The notes under the pieces were generated by a model. It did not search any database and was not told where the DNA came from. It saw nothing but the letters and a program-made list of their open reading frames with translations. A stretch of 64,000 bases of DNA from a bacterium (GTDB lineage: Bacteria > Bacteroidota > Ignavibacteria > Kapaibacteriales > UBA2268), in contig JANJTB010000006.1 of the NCBI GenBank assembly GCA_024711295.1, positions 124,001-188,000 of the forward strand, written 5' to 3'. Below are positions 9,125 to 18,020 of this stretch, piece after piece. The number at the start of each line of letters is the position of its first letter. Positions within the stretch are counted from its first letter, which is position 1. The translations under genes and the position numbers were made by a program.

Positions 9125-9919
9125 CTATCTCAACCTGAAAGTAATAGGAATACTTACCCAACAAGTTATAGGTTGACCATTTTGAACGGCAGGAGTAAAC
9201 AATCCGTAGTTATTGATTGCATTTACAGCTGCATCATTCAGCATAGGGTTGTCTGAGTCTTCGATTACTGTTCTTCTGGCTTTGCCGTCAGCACCCACAA
9301 GTACTCTAACAATTACTCTACCTTCGATACCTGCTCTACGTGCCATATCAGGGTAAACAATGCTTTTTTGAAGCTTAGCAAGGTCCACCTGCGGATCTTT
9401 TTCTACAGCTATGAATGCATCAATATCGGGCTCGTCTTCTACCTTTTGTTTGAATTCAACTTTTGCATTTCTGTTTAGGTCAATGTTAGGAGCAAAACCT
9501 CCAATATCTACACCATCACCACCTACTGAGGATGCTCTAGACAATTCGTCCATTTTAGCAAAGTCCTTCATATCGGCAGGGATTTGTGCGTCAGGAACTG
9601 CAATAGGTGTACCTGCACGTGATGCAGGGCCTGTATTAACAATCATCTGAGGTGGGGGAGTAGCTTCTAATGCTTCTTCCGATTGTGGTGGAAGATTTTC
9701 TAAACTTATTTTTTGGATTGGTGCAAGCAAAGGTTTAGCATTTCGTGCAGCTTCTTGGCTTTTTACAATGAAGTAGTAAGTCAAAAGGAATAATACCAAT
9801 ATCGAAATTGTTATAATGAAACCCTTGTATGTATTTTTTGCTATGAACTGTTTGAGTTCAATTGCACCGTAACCTGATGGTTCAGGTATATCAATTGCTA
9901 TATTTGCAGCTTTCGACAT
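9125..9919 (-). CDS. tonB: Energy transducer TonB
   Basis: A 264-residue TonB protein that couples the ExbB/ExbD proton channel to outer-membrane receptors. An inner-membrane helix lies at about residues 34-52 (GFIITISILVLFLLTYYFIV), then a long linker that is only modestly proline-rich, and a C-terminal TonB domain (YPDMARRAGIEGRVIVRVLV to VSIPITFRLR). It follows two exbD genes with a one-base gap. No TonB-dependent receptor lies in the window, so the substrate is unknown. Confidence 0.92.
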   Translation of the reverse strand: MSKAANIAIDIPEPSGYGAIELKQFIAKNTYKGFIITISILVLFLLTYYFIVKSQEAARNAKPLLAPIQKISLENLPPQSEEALEATPPPQMIVNTGPASRAGTPIAVPDAQIPADMKDFAKMDELSRASSVGGDGVDIGGFAPNIDLNRNAKVEFKQKVEDEPDIDAFIAVEKDPQVDLAKLQKSIVYPDMARRAGIEGRVIVRVLVGADGKARRTVIEDSDNPMLNDAAVNAINNYGLFTPAVQNGQPITCWVSIPITFRLR

Positions 9920-9920
9920 C

Positions 9921-10487
9921 TTATAAATCCTTTATTTTAGCAATTTCTTCTTCGTTCATTGGAGCTATGGTAAATCTACGTTCACGCTCCATTGGGTTAC
10001 CTTCCTTATCAACTTTCTTAACAACTTCAGCAGTGATTGCAATTTCAGCTAAATTTAATTCATCTAAAATAGACACTACAATTCCGTAATCAGCTTCGTC
10101 CGAAGGTTTGAGAGCTGTTATAAGTTCGTTGATAACTTCAGGTTTTAGATTTTCACGCTCAGCCAACCCTTTGATATTTTTTAATTCAATTTCAGATGGG
10201 TCTTCACTACCGTGAAAATAAAATATTTTATTGTCTTCTCTAACTAAAATAGTCAATAATTTTGATTCACCGACTTCAATTTCTGTTTTTTCAGGTGGAA
10301 CAGACATTTCCATTACCTGAGGAGTAGCCATTGTTGTAGTGAACATGAAAAATGTCAAGAGAAGAAAAGTAATGTCAACAAGTGGAGTCATATCGAGATG
10401 AAAACCCACTCTTTTCATTTTCTTTCTATTACTGGCTTTGCCTCTTTTTTGTCTTTCGACCTTTAGTTGACCACCGCCACCAGCCAT
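9921..10487 (-). CDS. exbD: ExbD/TolR biopolymer transport protein (first copy)
   Basis: A 188-residue ExbD subunit with basic cytoplasmic N-terminus, one membrane helix (about residues 34-55) and a periplasmic domain. The proton-relay aspartate is Asp38 in MTPLVDITF. The N-terminus is unusually rich in Gly, Lys and Arg (GGGGQLKVERQKRGKASNRK). Two exbD genes in a row are usual in Bacteroidota Ton clusters and may form a heteromeric stator. Confidence 0.92.
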   Translation of the reverse strand: MAGGGGQLKVERQKRGKASNRKKMKRVGFHLDMTPLVDITFLLLTFFMFTTTMATPQVMEMSVPPEKTEIEVGESKLLTILVREDNKIFYFHGSEDPSEIELKNIKGLAERENLKPEVINELITALKPSDEADYGIVVSILDELNLAEIAITAEVVKKVDKEGNPMERERRFTIAPMNEEEIAKIKDL

Positions 10488-10542
10488 TTTAATTTCTCCT
10501 TAATTTTGTCTTTATATATAGACGTTTGAATTGGTTAAAAAG

Positions 10543-11052
10543 TTACTGTTTCTTTTCAGTTACATAATTAAATTTGGTAGCATAATTTTTACGCAGCACA
10601 TCCATTGCGTCACTAATCCACTTAAATCTAAGTTTTTTGTCGGCATCAATGGCAAACTGTGTTTCGTTGCGTACCCGTTTAGTATTACCTACCAATTCAC
10701 TCAACATATCAAGATTAACAGGAAGCTGTGCTTTGGCTTTCAGTTCTTCGGGGATTGATTTTGACATACCCCAAACTTGTGCTCTGTCTGCTTCGTTAGT
10801 AACCTCAAAGTAGTATGTTGTATCATTAGTAACTGAGTCAACTGCAATTTTGATGATTGCAACATCTCTATCAGGAACTTTCGATGTGTCAGCTGATACC
10901 TTAGGCCTTTCAATAACAAATTTTTGTTCACTTTCGGCTTGAGATTTAAATTTTGCTGTGAACATAAAAAATGTCAATAACAGAAAAGTGATATCAACCA
11001 GTGGAGTCATGTCTATCACGAACCCCATTCTTTTTTTCTTTATTTTTGGCAC
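10543..11052 (-). CDS. exbD: ExbD/TolR biopolymer transport protein (second copy)
   Basis: A 169-residue paralogue of the neighbouring ExbD. The single helix carries Asp20 in MTPLVDITF, and the periplasmic part is longer and more charged than in the other copy (ending RKNYATKFNYVTEKKQ). It lies between exbB and the first exbD copy. The aspartate is intact, so both copies can take part in proton conduction. Confidence 0.92.
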   Translation of the reverse strand: MPKIKKKRMGFVIDMTPLVDITFLLLTFFMFTAKFKSQAESEQKFVIERPKVSADTSKVPDRDVAIIKIAVDSVTNDTTYYFEVTNEADRAQVWGMSKSIPEELKAKAQLPVNLDMLSELVGNTKRVRNETQFAIDADKKLRFKWISDAMDVLRKNYATKFNYVTEKKQ

Positions 11053-11092
11053 AGAGTTATCTCCTTCTGTGTGTTAATGTTCACAAAAAATA

Positions 11093-11875
11093 TTAGCTCT
11101 TAATTCTGATAGTGAAAATCTGAGTGATGCTAAGGATAGCTTCGTCAATCATATAAACAAAACCGTCAACTTTGGTAGTAAAGTAGTTGTATGCAACAAT
11201 AGAAATAATAGCACCAATCAAACCACCTGCTGTATTATAAAGAGCCTCAGAAATACCGATTGACAATTGAATAGCTGATACTGTGCCTGAAGCAGCAAGT
11301 GCCTGGAATGCACGAATCATACCTAATGTAGTACCCAAAAGTCCAACAAGTACCGCAATTGAAGCTACAGTTGACAATATTACAAGGTTTTTCTCCAACA
11401 ACGGTGTTTCTAGGTTCATTGACTCGTCAATAGCTCTCTGAACTTCGGATACTTTCTTTTCACCGGGGAATTCAGGGTCATTTTCGATTTCTTTAAATCT
11501 CAAAACTGCAGCTCTTAGCACATTTGCCATCGAGCCACGCTGTTTGTCGCACTCGGCGAGGGCGGAATCCAGATCACCTTTGGCTAGTAAATTGGTTACT
11601 TCTTTAATAAAATTAGCCGGATTGCCTTTGCCTTTGGCTTTGTTAATTGAGAAAGAACGTTCGAAAATAAAAGTAATGGCGATGATGATGAACGACATAA
11701 GCAAGCCTACCAGCGGTCCACCAGTATAGATTGTTCCGTAAATATTGCCATTCTTTGGCTCGTGTTTTGTTTCGGGATCGTTAAAATTGTCCGGATTACC
11801 TAAAACTGTGTAATATACAGTGTAAGCAACAAAAAGTGCAAGTGCTATAACTATAGCATTAAATAAATTTTTCAT
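11093..11875 (-). CDS. exbB: MotA/TolQ/ExbB proton channel protein
   Basis: A 260-residue ExbB-type channel protein. Membrane segments are visible at about residues 4-24, 55-72, 160-185 and 205-235; the last two hold the conserved VLVGLLGTTLGMIRAFQALA and YNTAGGLIGAIISIVAYNYF stretches. An N-terminal helix followed by a periplasmic loop (PDNFNDPETKHEPKNGN) precedes the usual ExbB core. First of the Ton genes after the STAS gene, giving the order STAS-exbB-exbD-exbD-tonB. Confidence 0.92.
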   Translation of the reverse strand: MKNLFNAIVIALALFVAYTVYYTVLGNPDNFNDPETKHEPKNGNIYGTIYTGGPLVGLLMSFIIIAITFIFERSFSINKAKGKGNPANFIKEVTNLLAKGDLDSALAECDKQRGSMANVLRAAVLRFKEIENDPEFPGEKKVSEVQRAIDESMNLETPLLEKNLVILSTVASIAVLVGLLGTTLGMIRAFQALAASGTVSAIQLSIGISEALYNTAGGLIGAIISIVAYNYFTTKVDGFVYMIDEAILSITQIFTIRIKS

Positions 11876-11913
11876 CTAATAAAACTCCATTTAAAAAAAT
11901 AAAAATATATTTC

Positions 11914-12255
11914 TTAGTTAAATAATTTCTTAGCATCTTCGATAGTGTCTGCTATTGTAAAAACAAGTGTAAGCTTAGTAATTACGAAAATATTCTCAAG
12001 TGATTTGCTTACGTTACAGAGAATGATTTTGCCGTTTCTTTTTACAAAACTTGCATGAGAAGATATCAGTACTCCTAATGCTGTTGAATTGAGATAAGTT
12101 ACATTCTCAAGGTTAATAATCAAATTATTTAAATTTTGATCCGAAAAGATCTTGAGGGCTTCTTTCAACTCATCAGTTTCTGGTCCGCCAATAAATTGGC
12201 CTTTAAGATGAAGTATTGCTCCACCTATTTGTTCTTCAATTCTGATTTGCGACAT
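11914..12255 (-). CDS. STAS-domain anti-sigma factor antagonist
   Basis: A 113-residue single STAS domain of the SpoIIAA/RsbV type. The phosphorylation site region reads NVTYLNSTALGVLIS, with Ser57 at the usual place, although the common DSSG is NSTA here. Such proteins switch partner anti-sigma kinases or other regulators. No kinase gene lies next to it. It is 38 bases upstream of exbB on the same strand, so it is probably in the same transcript. A -7-like element (TAATTTTG on the minus strand, 12311-12304) lies upstream, without a clear -33 box. Confidence 0.85.
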   Translation of the reverse strand: MSQIRIEEQIGGAILHLKGQFIGGPETDELKEALKIFSDQNLNNLIINLENVTYLNSTALGVLISSHASFVKRNGKIILCNVSKSLENIFVITKLTLVFTIADTIEDAKKLFN

Positions 12256-12417
12256 AACATTACTCCTAAAATAACAAATTAAAATTTTGAAATTTCACAA
12301 TTTCAAAATTAACATTTTTTTATCAATTATCAGTAACTAAATTTTGTTATTTACCTAAAAAACGAAAATTGTTTTATAATTATTTTTATGGTAATGTTAT
12401 AATTTTTAACATTTTAA

Positions 12418-13272
12418 CTAATTCTTAACATTTCCTTTCGCCATTCTTAATATTCCCTGAAAATCTTTTAAAAATTCAATATTGTATTTATTTTCAAACA
12501 AATTCCTGATTATGTTTTCTTGCCCAAAACCGAATTCAAAATAGAATTTGCCGTCCGGCAACAATAAATTATAAAATATTTGGCTGTATCTTCTATAAAA
12601 ACTAATACCGTCATTGTTGTCTGTGAGAGCAATTTTGGGCTCATAACTAAGCTCAGGGGCAAGTTCATTACTATACACATTACCGGGAATATAAGGTGGA
12701 TTAGATACAATTAAATCAAATTTTTTGTCAACTATTTGATTGATTATGTCAATATTGATAAATTCAATTCGGGATCCTACATTATTGATTGAACTGTTTT
12801 CTTTAGCTAATTTTAACGCATCCTCTGAAATATCAATAGCTGTGATTTTTGAATTATGGAATTTTCTTGCCAATGCAATTGAAATGCATCCGCTTCCTGT
12901 TCCAATATCTAATATTTCTAGATTATCAGAAGTATCATTATCAGTAATAATTAAATCAACGAGCTCCTCTGTCTCAGGCCTAGGTATCAATACGTGGTGA
13001 TTTAGATTGATATTGAAATCAAAAAAAGAAGTCTGACCAAGAATGTATTGCAGTGGCTCCCTTTTAACTCTTCTTATGATATATTCTTTAATAGATGCTA
13101 ATTCGTCTTTATTTAGGGGAAGGTCGTATCCAGTATAAAGTTGAATTCGGGATTTATTCAAAACTTTTGAAATGATGAGTTCAATATTTAATCTAGGAGA
13201 GTCAATCCCTTTTGAATCAAAATAATCTTTTCCCCATTCAATTACGTCAATAACTTTCCAGATTTCTTTCAA
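12418..13272 (-). CDS. prmC: Peptide chain release factor N5-glutamine methyltransferase (PrmC/HemK)
   Basis: Methylates the GGQ glutamine of release factors RF1/RF2. It encodes 284 residues: an N-terminal helical domain with REPLQYILGQ, the SAM-binding motif DIGTGSGC at 122-129, and the catalytic NPPY at 191-194 followed by IPGNVY. Length is normal. prfA is often adjacent in other bacteria but is absent here. A terminator for the upstream HU gene precedes it, so it may have its own promoter. Confidence 0.95.
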   Translation of the reverse strand: MKEIWKVIDVIEWGKDYFDSKGIDSPRLNIELIISKVLNKSRIQLYTGYDLPLNKDELASIKEYIIRRVKREPLQYILGQTSFFDFNINLNHHVLIPRPETEELVDLIITDNDTSDNLEILDIGTGSGCISIALARKFHNSKITAIDISEDALKLAKENSSINNVGSRIEFINIDIINQIVDKKFDLIVSNPPYIPGNVYSNELAPELSYEPKIALTDNNDGISFYRRYSQIFYNLLLPDGKFYFEFGFGQENIIRNLFENKYNIEFLKDFQGILRMAKGNVKN

Positions 13273-13293
13273 AATAACTCAATATTATTAATT

Positions 13294-13321
13294 AAAAAAA
13301 GCCGCTCTTCAAAAGAACGGC
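13294..13321 (-). terminator. Terminator after the HU gene
   Basis: Stem 13301-13309 (GCCGCTCTT) with 13313-13321 (AAGAACGGC), a three-base loop and one G-U pair, followed by a T-run on the minus strand. It lies 31 bases past the HU stop codon. Confidence 0.88.
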
Positions 13322-13351
13322 ATTTTAGAAAAATCATTGCAAATTAGAAAA

Positions 13352-13672
13352 TTATTTTTTCTTTGCAGCTTTTTTCTTAGCTGGAGCAACAACAGGATTA
13401 ACTGAAGTAGCAAGAGCTTTACCTGGTTTGAATTTTGCAACTTTCTTAGCTGCAATTTTGATGCTTGCTCCGGTTTGTGGATTCTTGCCCATACGTTCAC
13501 CTTTGTGAACTACTGAGAAAGTACCAAAACCAATAAGTGTTAAGCTACCACCGTTTGATAATTCGCCTGTAATAGCGTTTACAGTTGCTTTGATAGCTTT
13601 TTCGGCATTAATTTTTGTCATGCCTGTTTCTGCTGCAACAGCGTTGATTAAATCATTTTTGTTCATTGCCAT
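13352..13672 (-). CDS. hup: HU-family DNA-binding protein
   Basis: A 106-residue histone-like protein that bends and compacts DNA as a dimer. The N-terminus MAMNKNDLINAVAAETGMTK and the beta-arm segment GTFSVVHKGERMGKNPQTGA are diagnostic. ATG 13672 is chosen because AAGGAGAG lies seven bases upstream. Beyond the usual 90 or so residues there is a Lys/Ala/Pro tail (VVAPAKKKAAKKK), histone H1-like, which probably adds non-specific DNA contacts. Followed by a strong terminator, so monocistronic. Confidence 0.94.
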   Translation of the reverse strand: MAMNKNDLINAVAAETGMTKINAEKAIKATVNAITGELSNGGSLTLIGFGTFSVVHKGERMGKNPQTGASIKIAAKKVAKFKPGKALATSVNPVVAPAKKKAAKKK

Positions 13673-13863
13673 AAGCACTCTCCTTAAAAACAAAAAAATA
13701 TGATAAAAATAATAAATTAGAAAAAAAATTAAAAAATTTTCAGCTTGATTTACACAAATAATTGTAAATATATTGATTTAGTAAAAATTTCAAATGTGAA
13801 ATTAAGAAAAATTTTGTTTATCTGCAATTATTTTTTTCAATTTTTACTTTTTTTTACATTTTT

Positions 13864-14346
13864 TTATAAAAAATTTATCCAAAATGGTACAATTCTACTG
13901 AATACCTGCAATAATTGGATAAAAATCATTGTAAAAAGGGCTGCTGCTATGTCATCCAAAAACACAAAGTGTGAGCCAATTTTTTCATTAATTTTATTTA
14001 TTGGGAAGGGTTTTAGAATATCAAAAATTCTAAACAAAACAAACGAAACCAACACCCAAATTTCACTGATTTCCATATATGGATTCGAAAATATTATCAT
14101 CATACCTACAACTTCGTCAATCACAATTTTTGAATTATCATTTCCATGAATTTTTTCATACCTTTTTACTGAATTATAAGATATCAATATCAACAAAAAC
14201 GAAACTATCAATGAATACATCCATAAATCAAATTCGGGAGAAAATAGAATTAATAATCCACCCAATGAGCCAAAAGTTCCGGGCATTTTTGGTAATTTGC
14301 CTAAATAAAAAAAAGTAACTAAGAGTTCATCAAGTTTAGAGTTCAA
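13864..14346 (-). CDS. pgpA: Phosphatidylglycerophosphatase A
   Basis: Dephosphorylates phosphatidylglycerol phosphate to phosphatidylglycerol in the inner membrane. It encodes 160 residues with the PgpA motifs KMPGTFGSLGGLL near residue 25 and VIDEVVGMM near 80, and four hydrophobic segments. Its start overlaps the end of pgsA by four bases (ATGA), so the two consecutive steps of PG synthesis are translationally coupled. About 190 bases between this gene and HU are very AT-rich and hold no further gene. Confidence 0.9.
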   Translation of the reverse strand: MNSKLDELLVTFFYLGKLPKMPGTFGSLGGLLILFSPEFDLWMYSLIVSFLLILISYNSVKRYEKIHGNDNSKIVIDEVVGMMIIFSNPYMEISEIWVLVSFVLFRIFDILKPFPINKINEKIGSHFVFLDDIAAALFTMIFIQLLQVFSRIVPFWINFL

Positions 14347-14921
14347 CTTTGTTTATTTCCAAAATAACTTTTAGTATAATCAATAAGTGTCATCAATGAC
14401 AAAAAAACCGTTGCGAGCATAAAAGAGTAAACAAAATCAGAATATATAAGGTTTAATATTTTATCTTGAGAAAAAAAGTCAAACTTACACTTATGCAAAA
14501 AAAGTAACGTAAGAACAAATATTATAAAAATCATTTGTACAAATGTCTTGTATTTTGCGGAACGCGATGTAACCAAAGATTTCCCTTTTGAGTCAGGCAA
14601 AAATCTCATCGAAGTTGTAACAACATCTCTGAATATAACAATTAATGCCATCCAAAGTGGAATAATACTCAATACCGCAAAACCTAAAAAAGCAAAACCT
14701 GTTAAGAACTTATCTGCAAGCGGATCAAAAAAAGCTCCAAATTTTGATACGGACTTGTGCCTGCGAGCAAACCAACCGTCAAAGTAGTCAGTTATAGCAG
14801 CAATCAAAAAAACAGGGAATGATAGACAAACCATCATATCATCCCCTGATAAAAGTAAAAATAAAAATATTGGTGATAAAATTACACGTGATAAACTCAA
14901 TATGTTCGGCAGCTGTTTCAA
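14343..14921 (-). CDS. pgsA: CDP-diacylglycerol-glycerol-3-phosphate 3-phosphatidyltransferase
   Basis: Makes phosphatidylglycerol phosphate from CDP-diacylglycerol. A 192-residue polytopic membrane protein with the complete CDP-alcohol phosphatidyltransferase signature: Asp45, Asp48-Gly49, Ala52-Arg53, Gly62, Asp66 and Asp70. Placement immediately before pgpA supports PgsA over other family members such as PssA. It is one base downstream of tpiA. Confidence 0.92.
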   Translation of the reverse strand: MKQLPNILSLSRVILSPIFLFLLLSGDDMMVCLSFPVFLIAAITDYFDGWFARRHKSVSKFGAFFDPLADKFLTGFAFLGFAVLSIIPLWMALIVIFRDVVTTSMRFLPDSKGKSLVTSRSAKYKTFVQMIFIIFVLTLLFLHKCKFDFFSQDKILNLIYSDFVYSFMLATVFLSLMTLIDYTKSYFGNKQS

Positions 14922-14922
14922 C

Positions 14923-15687
14923 TTATTGAAATTTCTCTGCAGTCATAATAATTTTCACAAAAGAGGCAGCTTTGAGAGAAGCTCCACCTATCAATCCGCC
15001 GTCTATGTCTTCCTGCGAAAGTAATCCTTCACAATTTGCATCATTCATGCTTCCGCCGTATAAAATTCTGATATTTGATGCTCTATCACCAAATTCCTCT
15101 TTTAAGCATGTACGAATCCATCTGTGTGCTTCTGCAGCCTGTTCATTAGTCGCCGAAACACCTGTTCCGATTGCCCATACAGGTTCATAAGCAATAACTG
15201 TTTCTGAAATTTCATCATTTGATAAATTCTTGTAAGCACCTAGAATTTGAGTTTTCAGAATATCAAACGTTTTATTTTGATTTCTCTCATCAAGATTTTC
15301 CCCAATGCATAGAATTGGAGTCATTTTGTATGATAGTACAGTTTTAAGCTTTTGATTTACAATTACATCAGTTTCACCATATAACGTCCTTCTCTCAGAA
15401 TGTCCGATAATTACATATTGGCATCCAGCTTCGAAAAGCATTGGCGCCGAAACTTCTCCGGTGTATGCTCCGTTTATTCTATACTCACAGTTCTGTGCGC
15501 CAACACTTATGCCGGAATTCTTAGTATTAGCTACTGCAGCGACTATATTAACGAAAGGTGGACAAATCAATATTTCTGATTTGATTTCTAGATTTGATAT
15601 TTTCGATTTAATTTCTTCAATTAATTCTATTGATTCGGAAATTGTTGTATTCATTTTCCAATTTCCAGCAATTAATTTTCTTCTCAT
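14923..15687 (-). CDS. tpiA: Triosephosphate isomerase
   Basis: Interconverts glyceraldehyde-3-phosphate and dihydroxyacetone phosphate in glycolysis. It encodes 254 residues with Lys11 in GNWKMN, His96 in IIGHSERR, the catalytic Glu168 in AYEPVWAIGTG, and the phosphate loop ILYGGSMN. It is packed between lptC and pgsA in an envelope-lipid cluster; its product feeds glycerol-3-phosphate formation, which may explain the grouping. Confidence 0.97.
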   Translation of the reverse strand: MRRKLIAGNWKMNTTISESIELIEEIKSKISNLEIKSEILICPPFVNIVAAVANTKNSGISVGAQNCEYRINGAYTGEVSAPMLFEAGCQYVIIGHSERRTLYGETDVIVNQKLKTVLSYKMTPILCIGENLDERNQNKTFDILKTQILGAYKNLSNDEISETVIAYEPVWAIGTGVSATNEQAAEAHRWIRTCLKEEFGDRASNIRILYGGSMNDANCEGLLSQEDIDGGLIGGASLKAASFVKIIMTAEKFQ

Positions 15688-15689
15688 TA

Positions 15690-16247
15690 TTATTTATTCC
15701 TATAACTTGTTCCACTGACTTTATTTATCTTATAGTTCGAAAGGCTTTGGTCTGATTCAAACCCATAACCTATTATTATTTCATTAGCAGTTGTAATTCT
15801 GACAAACTCATTCGAAAAAATTCTCTGAGTCTGATTGTTCCAATCCAAAATTGATGTTTCTAACTTGTTCCCGCTACTGTCAGATTTTACAATAACATTG
15901 CCTCTGGCGGTCATATTTTTTGTAACATCATCAATCCTTACGCTATCAGCTGTCAGACGACTTATTCTATTACCATTGTATTTTGAAAAAAACTCAACTC
16001 TGACATTATCATCCAAAAAAGTTTCCTTTTGCTCTTGATAAATTCTTCCCTTATCAGAGTTTAGTATAGCTTTGGTATAACCTGAGTCAATAAATCGCAC
16101 TTCAATATCATTGCCAGATTGATCCGGTTCACGGAAAACGAATTTTTTATCAACCGGTTTAGCAATTCTCTCATCCAACAAATCACATGAGTTAATTAAC
16201 ATCAAACAAGGTAATAAAAACAGTAATATTTGATATGTATTATTCAA
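15690..16247 (-). CDS. lptC: LptC-like LPS export lipoprotein
   Basis: A 185-residue predicted lipoprotein (LMLINSC lipobox) followed by a beta-jellyroll-like domain with LptC/OstA-type sequence (EVRFIDSGYTKAILNSDKGR, RLTADSVRIDDVTKNMTARG, VIVKSDSSGNKLETSILDWN). LptC proteins pass lipopolysaccharide from LptBFG to LptA. Lipid anchoring, rather than a membrane helix, is common in Bacteroidota LptC proteins. The start is TTG at 16247. It lies 13 bases after kdsA, which makes the Kdo sugar of LPS, and that supports the call. Confidence 0.85.
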   Translation of the reverse strand: MNNTYQILLFLLPCLMLINSCDLLDERIAKPVDKKFVFREPDQSGNDIEVRFIDSGYTKAILNSDKGRIYQEQKETFLDDNVRVEFFSKYNGNRISRLTADSVRIDDVTKNMTARGNVIVKSDSSGNKLETSILDWNNQTQRIFSNEFVRITTANEIIIGYGFESDQSLSNYKINKVSGTSYRNK

Positions 16248-16260
16248 TTCTAAGTAATGT

Positions 16261-17040
16261 TTATAAATTATTTACAAATGTAAATAATTTATGTAGTTTA
16301 TGGATAAACTTTTCAACGTCTTTTAGTGGAAGCTGTGTAGCGGAGTCACTCATAGCTATTTTGGGATCAGGATGAGTCTCAAAAAAAATTCCGTCAGCAC
16401 CTGCAGCAATTGATGCTAATGCTAGCTTTTCAATAAATTCAGGTCTTCCACCTGATTGTTCTCCAATTGCAGGCAGCTGAACCGAATGAGTGGCATCATA
16501 AATTACGGGATATCTAGATTCTTTCATTATTGTTATCCCCCTGAAATCAACGACTAGGTCGTGATATCCAAAACTTGTACCTCTTTCTGTTACCATAATT
16601 GATTTATTACCTGTTGATTCGACTTTTCTGATTGCTTTTGCCATATCTTCAGGCGCCATAAACTGACCTTTCTTGATATTAACAGTTTTTTGAGTTTTGC
16701 CGGCTGCAGTTAGTAAGTCGGTTTGTCTTGCCAAAAAAGCAGGAATTTGCAATACATCAACATATTTTGCAGCTAAATCGGCCTCTTCAGGCAAATGTAT
16801 ATCAGTTAGAGTTCTTAGTCTAAACTTATTGGCTGCTGATGCTATAAGCTCTAAAGCATTTTGGTCGCCAATTCCTGAGAATGAATTTATGCTACTCCTA
16901 TTTGCCTTTCTGTATGATGCTTTGAAGTAAAAATCAACTTCAAGTTTATCAAAAATTCGGGATAACTCAGATGCTGTTTCATTAATAACACTTTCTGATT
17001 CTGCTAGGCATGGTCCTGCAATAAAAATTGGTTTGTTCAA
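16261..17040 (-). CDS. kdsA: 3-deoxy-8-phosphooctulonate synthase (KdsA)
   Basis: Condenses arabinose-5-phosphate with phosphoenolpyruvate to Kdo-8-phosphate for LPS inner core. It encodes 259 residues with FIAGPCLAES at the start, FKASYRKANRSS, and VTERGTSFGYHDLVVD. Cys11 in GPC is the residue that marks the metal-dependent KDO8P synthases; non-metal enzymes have Asn there. A -7-like box (17081-17074, minus strand) lies 34 bases upstream of the ATG without a good -33. It heads the kdsA-lptC-tpiA-pgsA-pgpA cluster. Confidence 0.95.
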   Translation of the reverse strand: MNKPIFIAGPCLAESESVINETASELSRIFDKLEVDFYFKASYRKANRSSINSFSGIGDQNALELIASAANKFRLRTLTDIHLPEEADLAAKYVDVLQIPAFLARQTDLLTAAGKTQKTVNIKKGQFMAPEDMAKAIRKVESTGNKSIMVTERGTSFGYHDLVVDFRGITIMKESRYPVIYDATHSVQLPAIGEQSGGRPEFIEKLALASIAAGADGIFFETHPDPKIAMSDSATQLPLKDVEKFIHKLHKLFTFVNNL

Positions 17041-17247
17041 TTTTCAGTTCCGATATGTAAAATACTACAACTCCAAAAATAAAACTTTTTTTCGAATTCA
17101 TAATACTTATTAATGATAACTAAATTAATTTATCTGTATGTCAGAAAAAATTATTAATTTTAAATGCAGCAAAATGACAAATTTTAAAAAATATCTTTCA
17201 GAATTTATGTGCACGAAATAATAAATTCTACTAAGAGGAAGTTACTG

Positions 17248-18012
17248 ATGAATATACATATTGATACTTTTTTAACTCCATTTTTCCCTGAGCCGGAAAG
17301 TCTGTTCGACAACAGTATTGTTGTTATGATTGACGTATTAAGAGCCAGCTCAACTGTAGCAATGGCTCTCAGTAATGGTGCTAAAGAAGTCATTCCTGCT
17401 GATTCTTTAGAAAAAGCAGTCAAGATTTTCGGTTCATTAAGTAGAGAGGTAAGGTTTCTTGGAGGTGAAAGAAATGCAGTAATGCCTTCAGGATTTGATG
17501 CTGGAAACTCTCCATTTGAATATACAAGCAATAATGTAGCAGGTAAGTCTGTAATTCTTACAACGACAAATGGAGCAAGAATTTTCCTTAAAGCCAGAAA
17601 TGTAAAGTACAAAATTATTTGCGGATTTGTAAACATTGGTTTAGTAAGCAACTTTATTATTTCCAAACTTGCAAATGTTGATGAAAAACTGAACAAGGTT
17701 CAAATTCTTTGCGCTGGAAATGACGGAAACTTATCTTACGAAGATTCTTTATGTGCCGGTATGTTGATTGATAATATCCTGAATTCTGATAATGATTACA
17801 TTTTATCTGATTCTTCTTTTGCTGCTCACAATCTTTATGAAGCAAATTCAGGTGATTTACAAACTATGCTCAAAGTACGCGAACATGCTTCAAAATTGTC
17901 AAAATTAGGTTTCGAAAAAGATATTGATTATTGCCTGTCTATTAATTCATGTCCTGTATTACCAATAATGGACAATTCATCTATTAAAAAAATAGATTTT
18001 CCAAAATTATAA
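17248..18012 (+). CDS. comB: 2-phosphosulfolactate phosphatase (ComB) family protein
   Basis: A 254-residue ComB-family protein; the family dephosphorylates 2-phosphosulfolactate on the way to sulfolactate or coenzyme M in organisms that make them. Conserved stretches: VVMIDVLRASSTVAMALSNG, FLGGERN, GFDAGNSPFEY and a TTTNGA segment. ATG 17248 is preferred over the in-frame upstream start at 17209 because AGAGGAAG lies just before it. No other coenzyme M or sulfolactate gene is nearby, so the true substrate is uncertain. It is followed within eight bases by ftsK. Confidence 0.82.
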   Translation: MNIHIDTFLTPFFPEPESLFDNSIVVMIDVLRASSTVAMALSNGAKEVIPADSLEKAVKIFGSLSREVRFLGGERNAVMPSGFDAGNSPFEYTSNNVAGKSVILTTTNGARIFLKARNVKYKIICGFVNIGLVSNFIISKLANVDEKLNKVQILCAGNDGNLSYEDSLCAGMLIDNILNSDNDYILSDSSFAAHNLYEANSGDLQTMLKVREHASKLSKLGFEKDIDYCLSINSCPVLPIMDNSSIKKIDFPKL

Positions 18013-18020
18013 TTTGTAAT

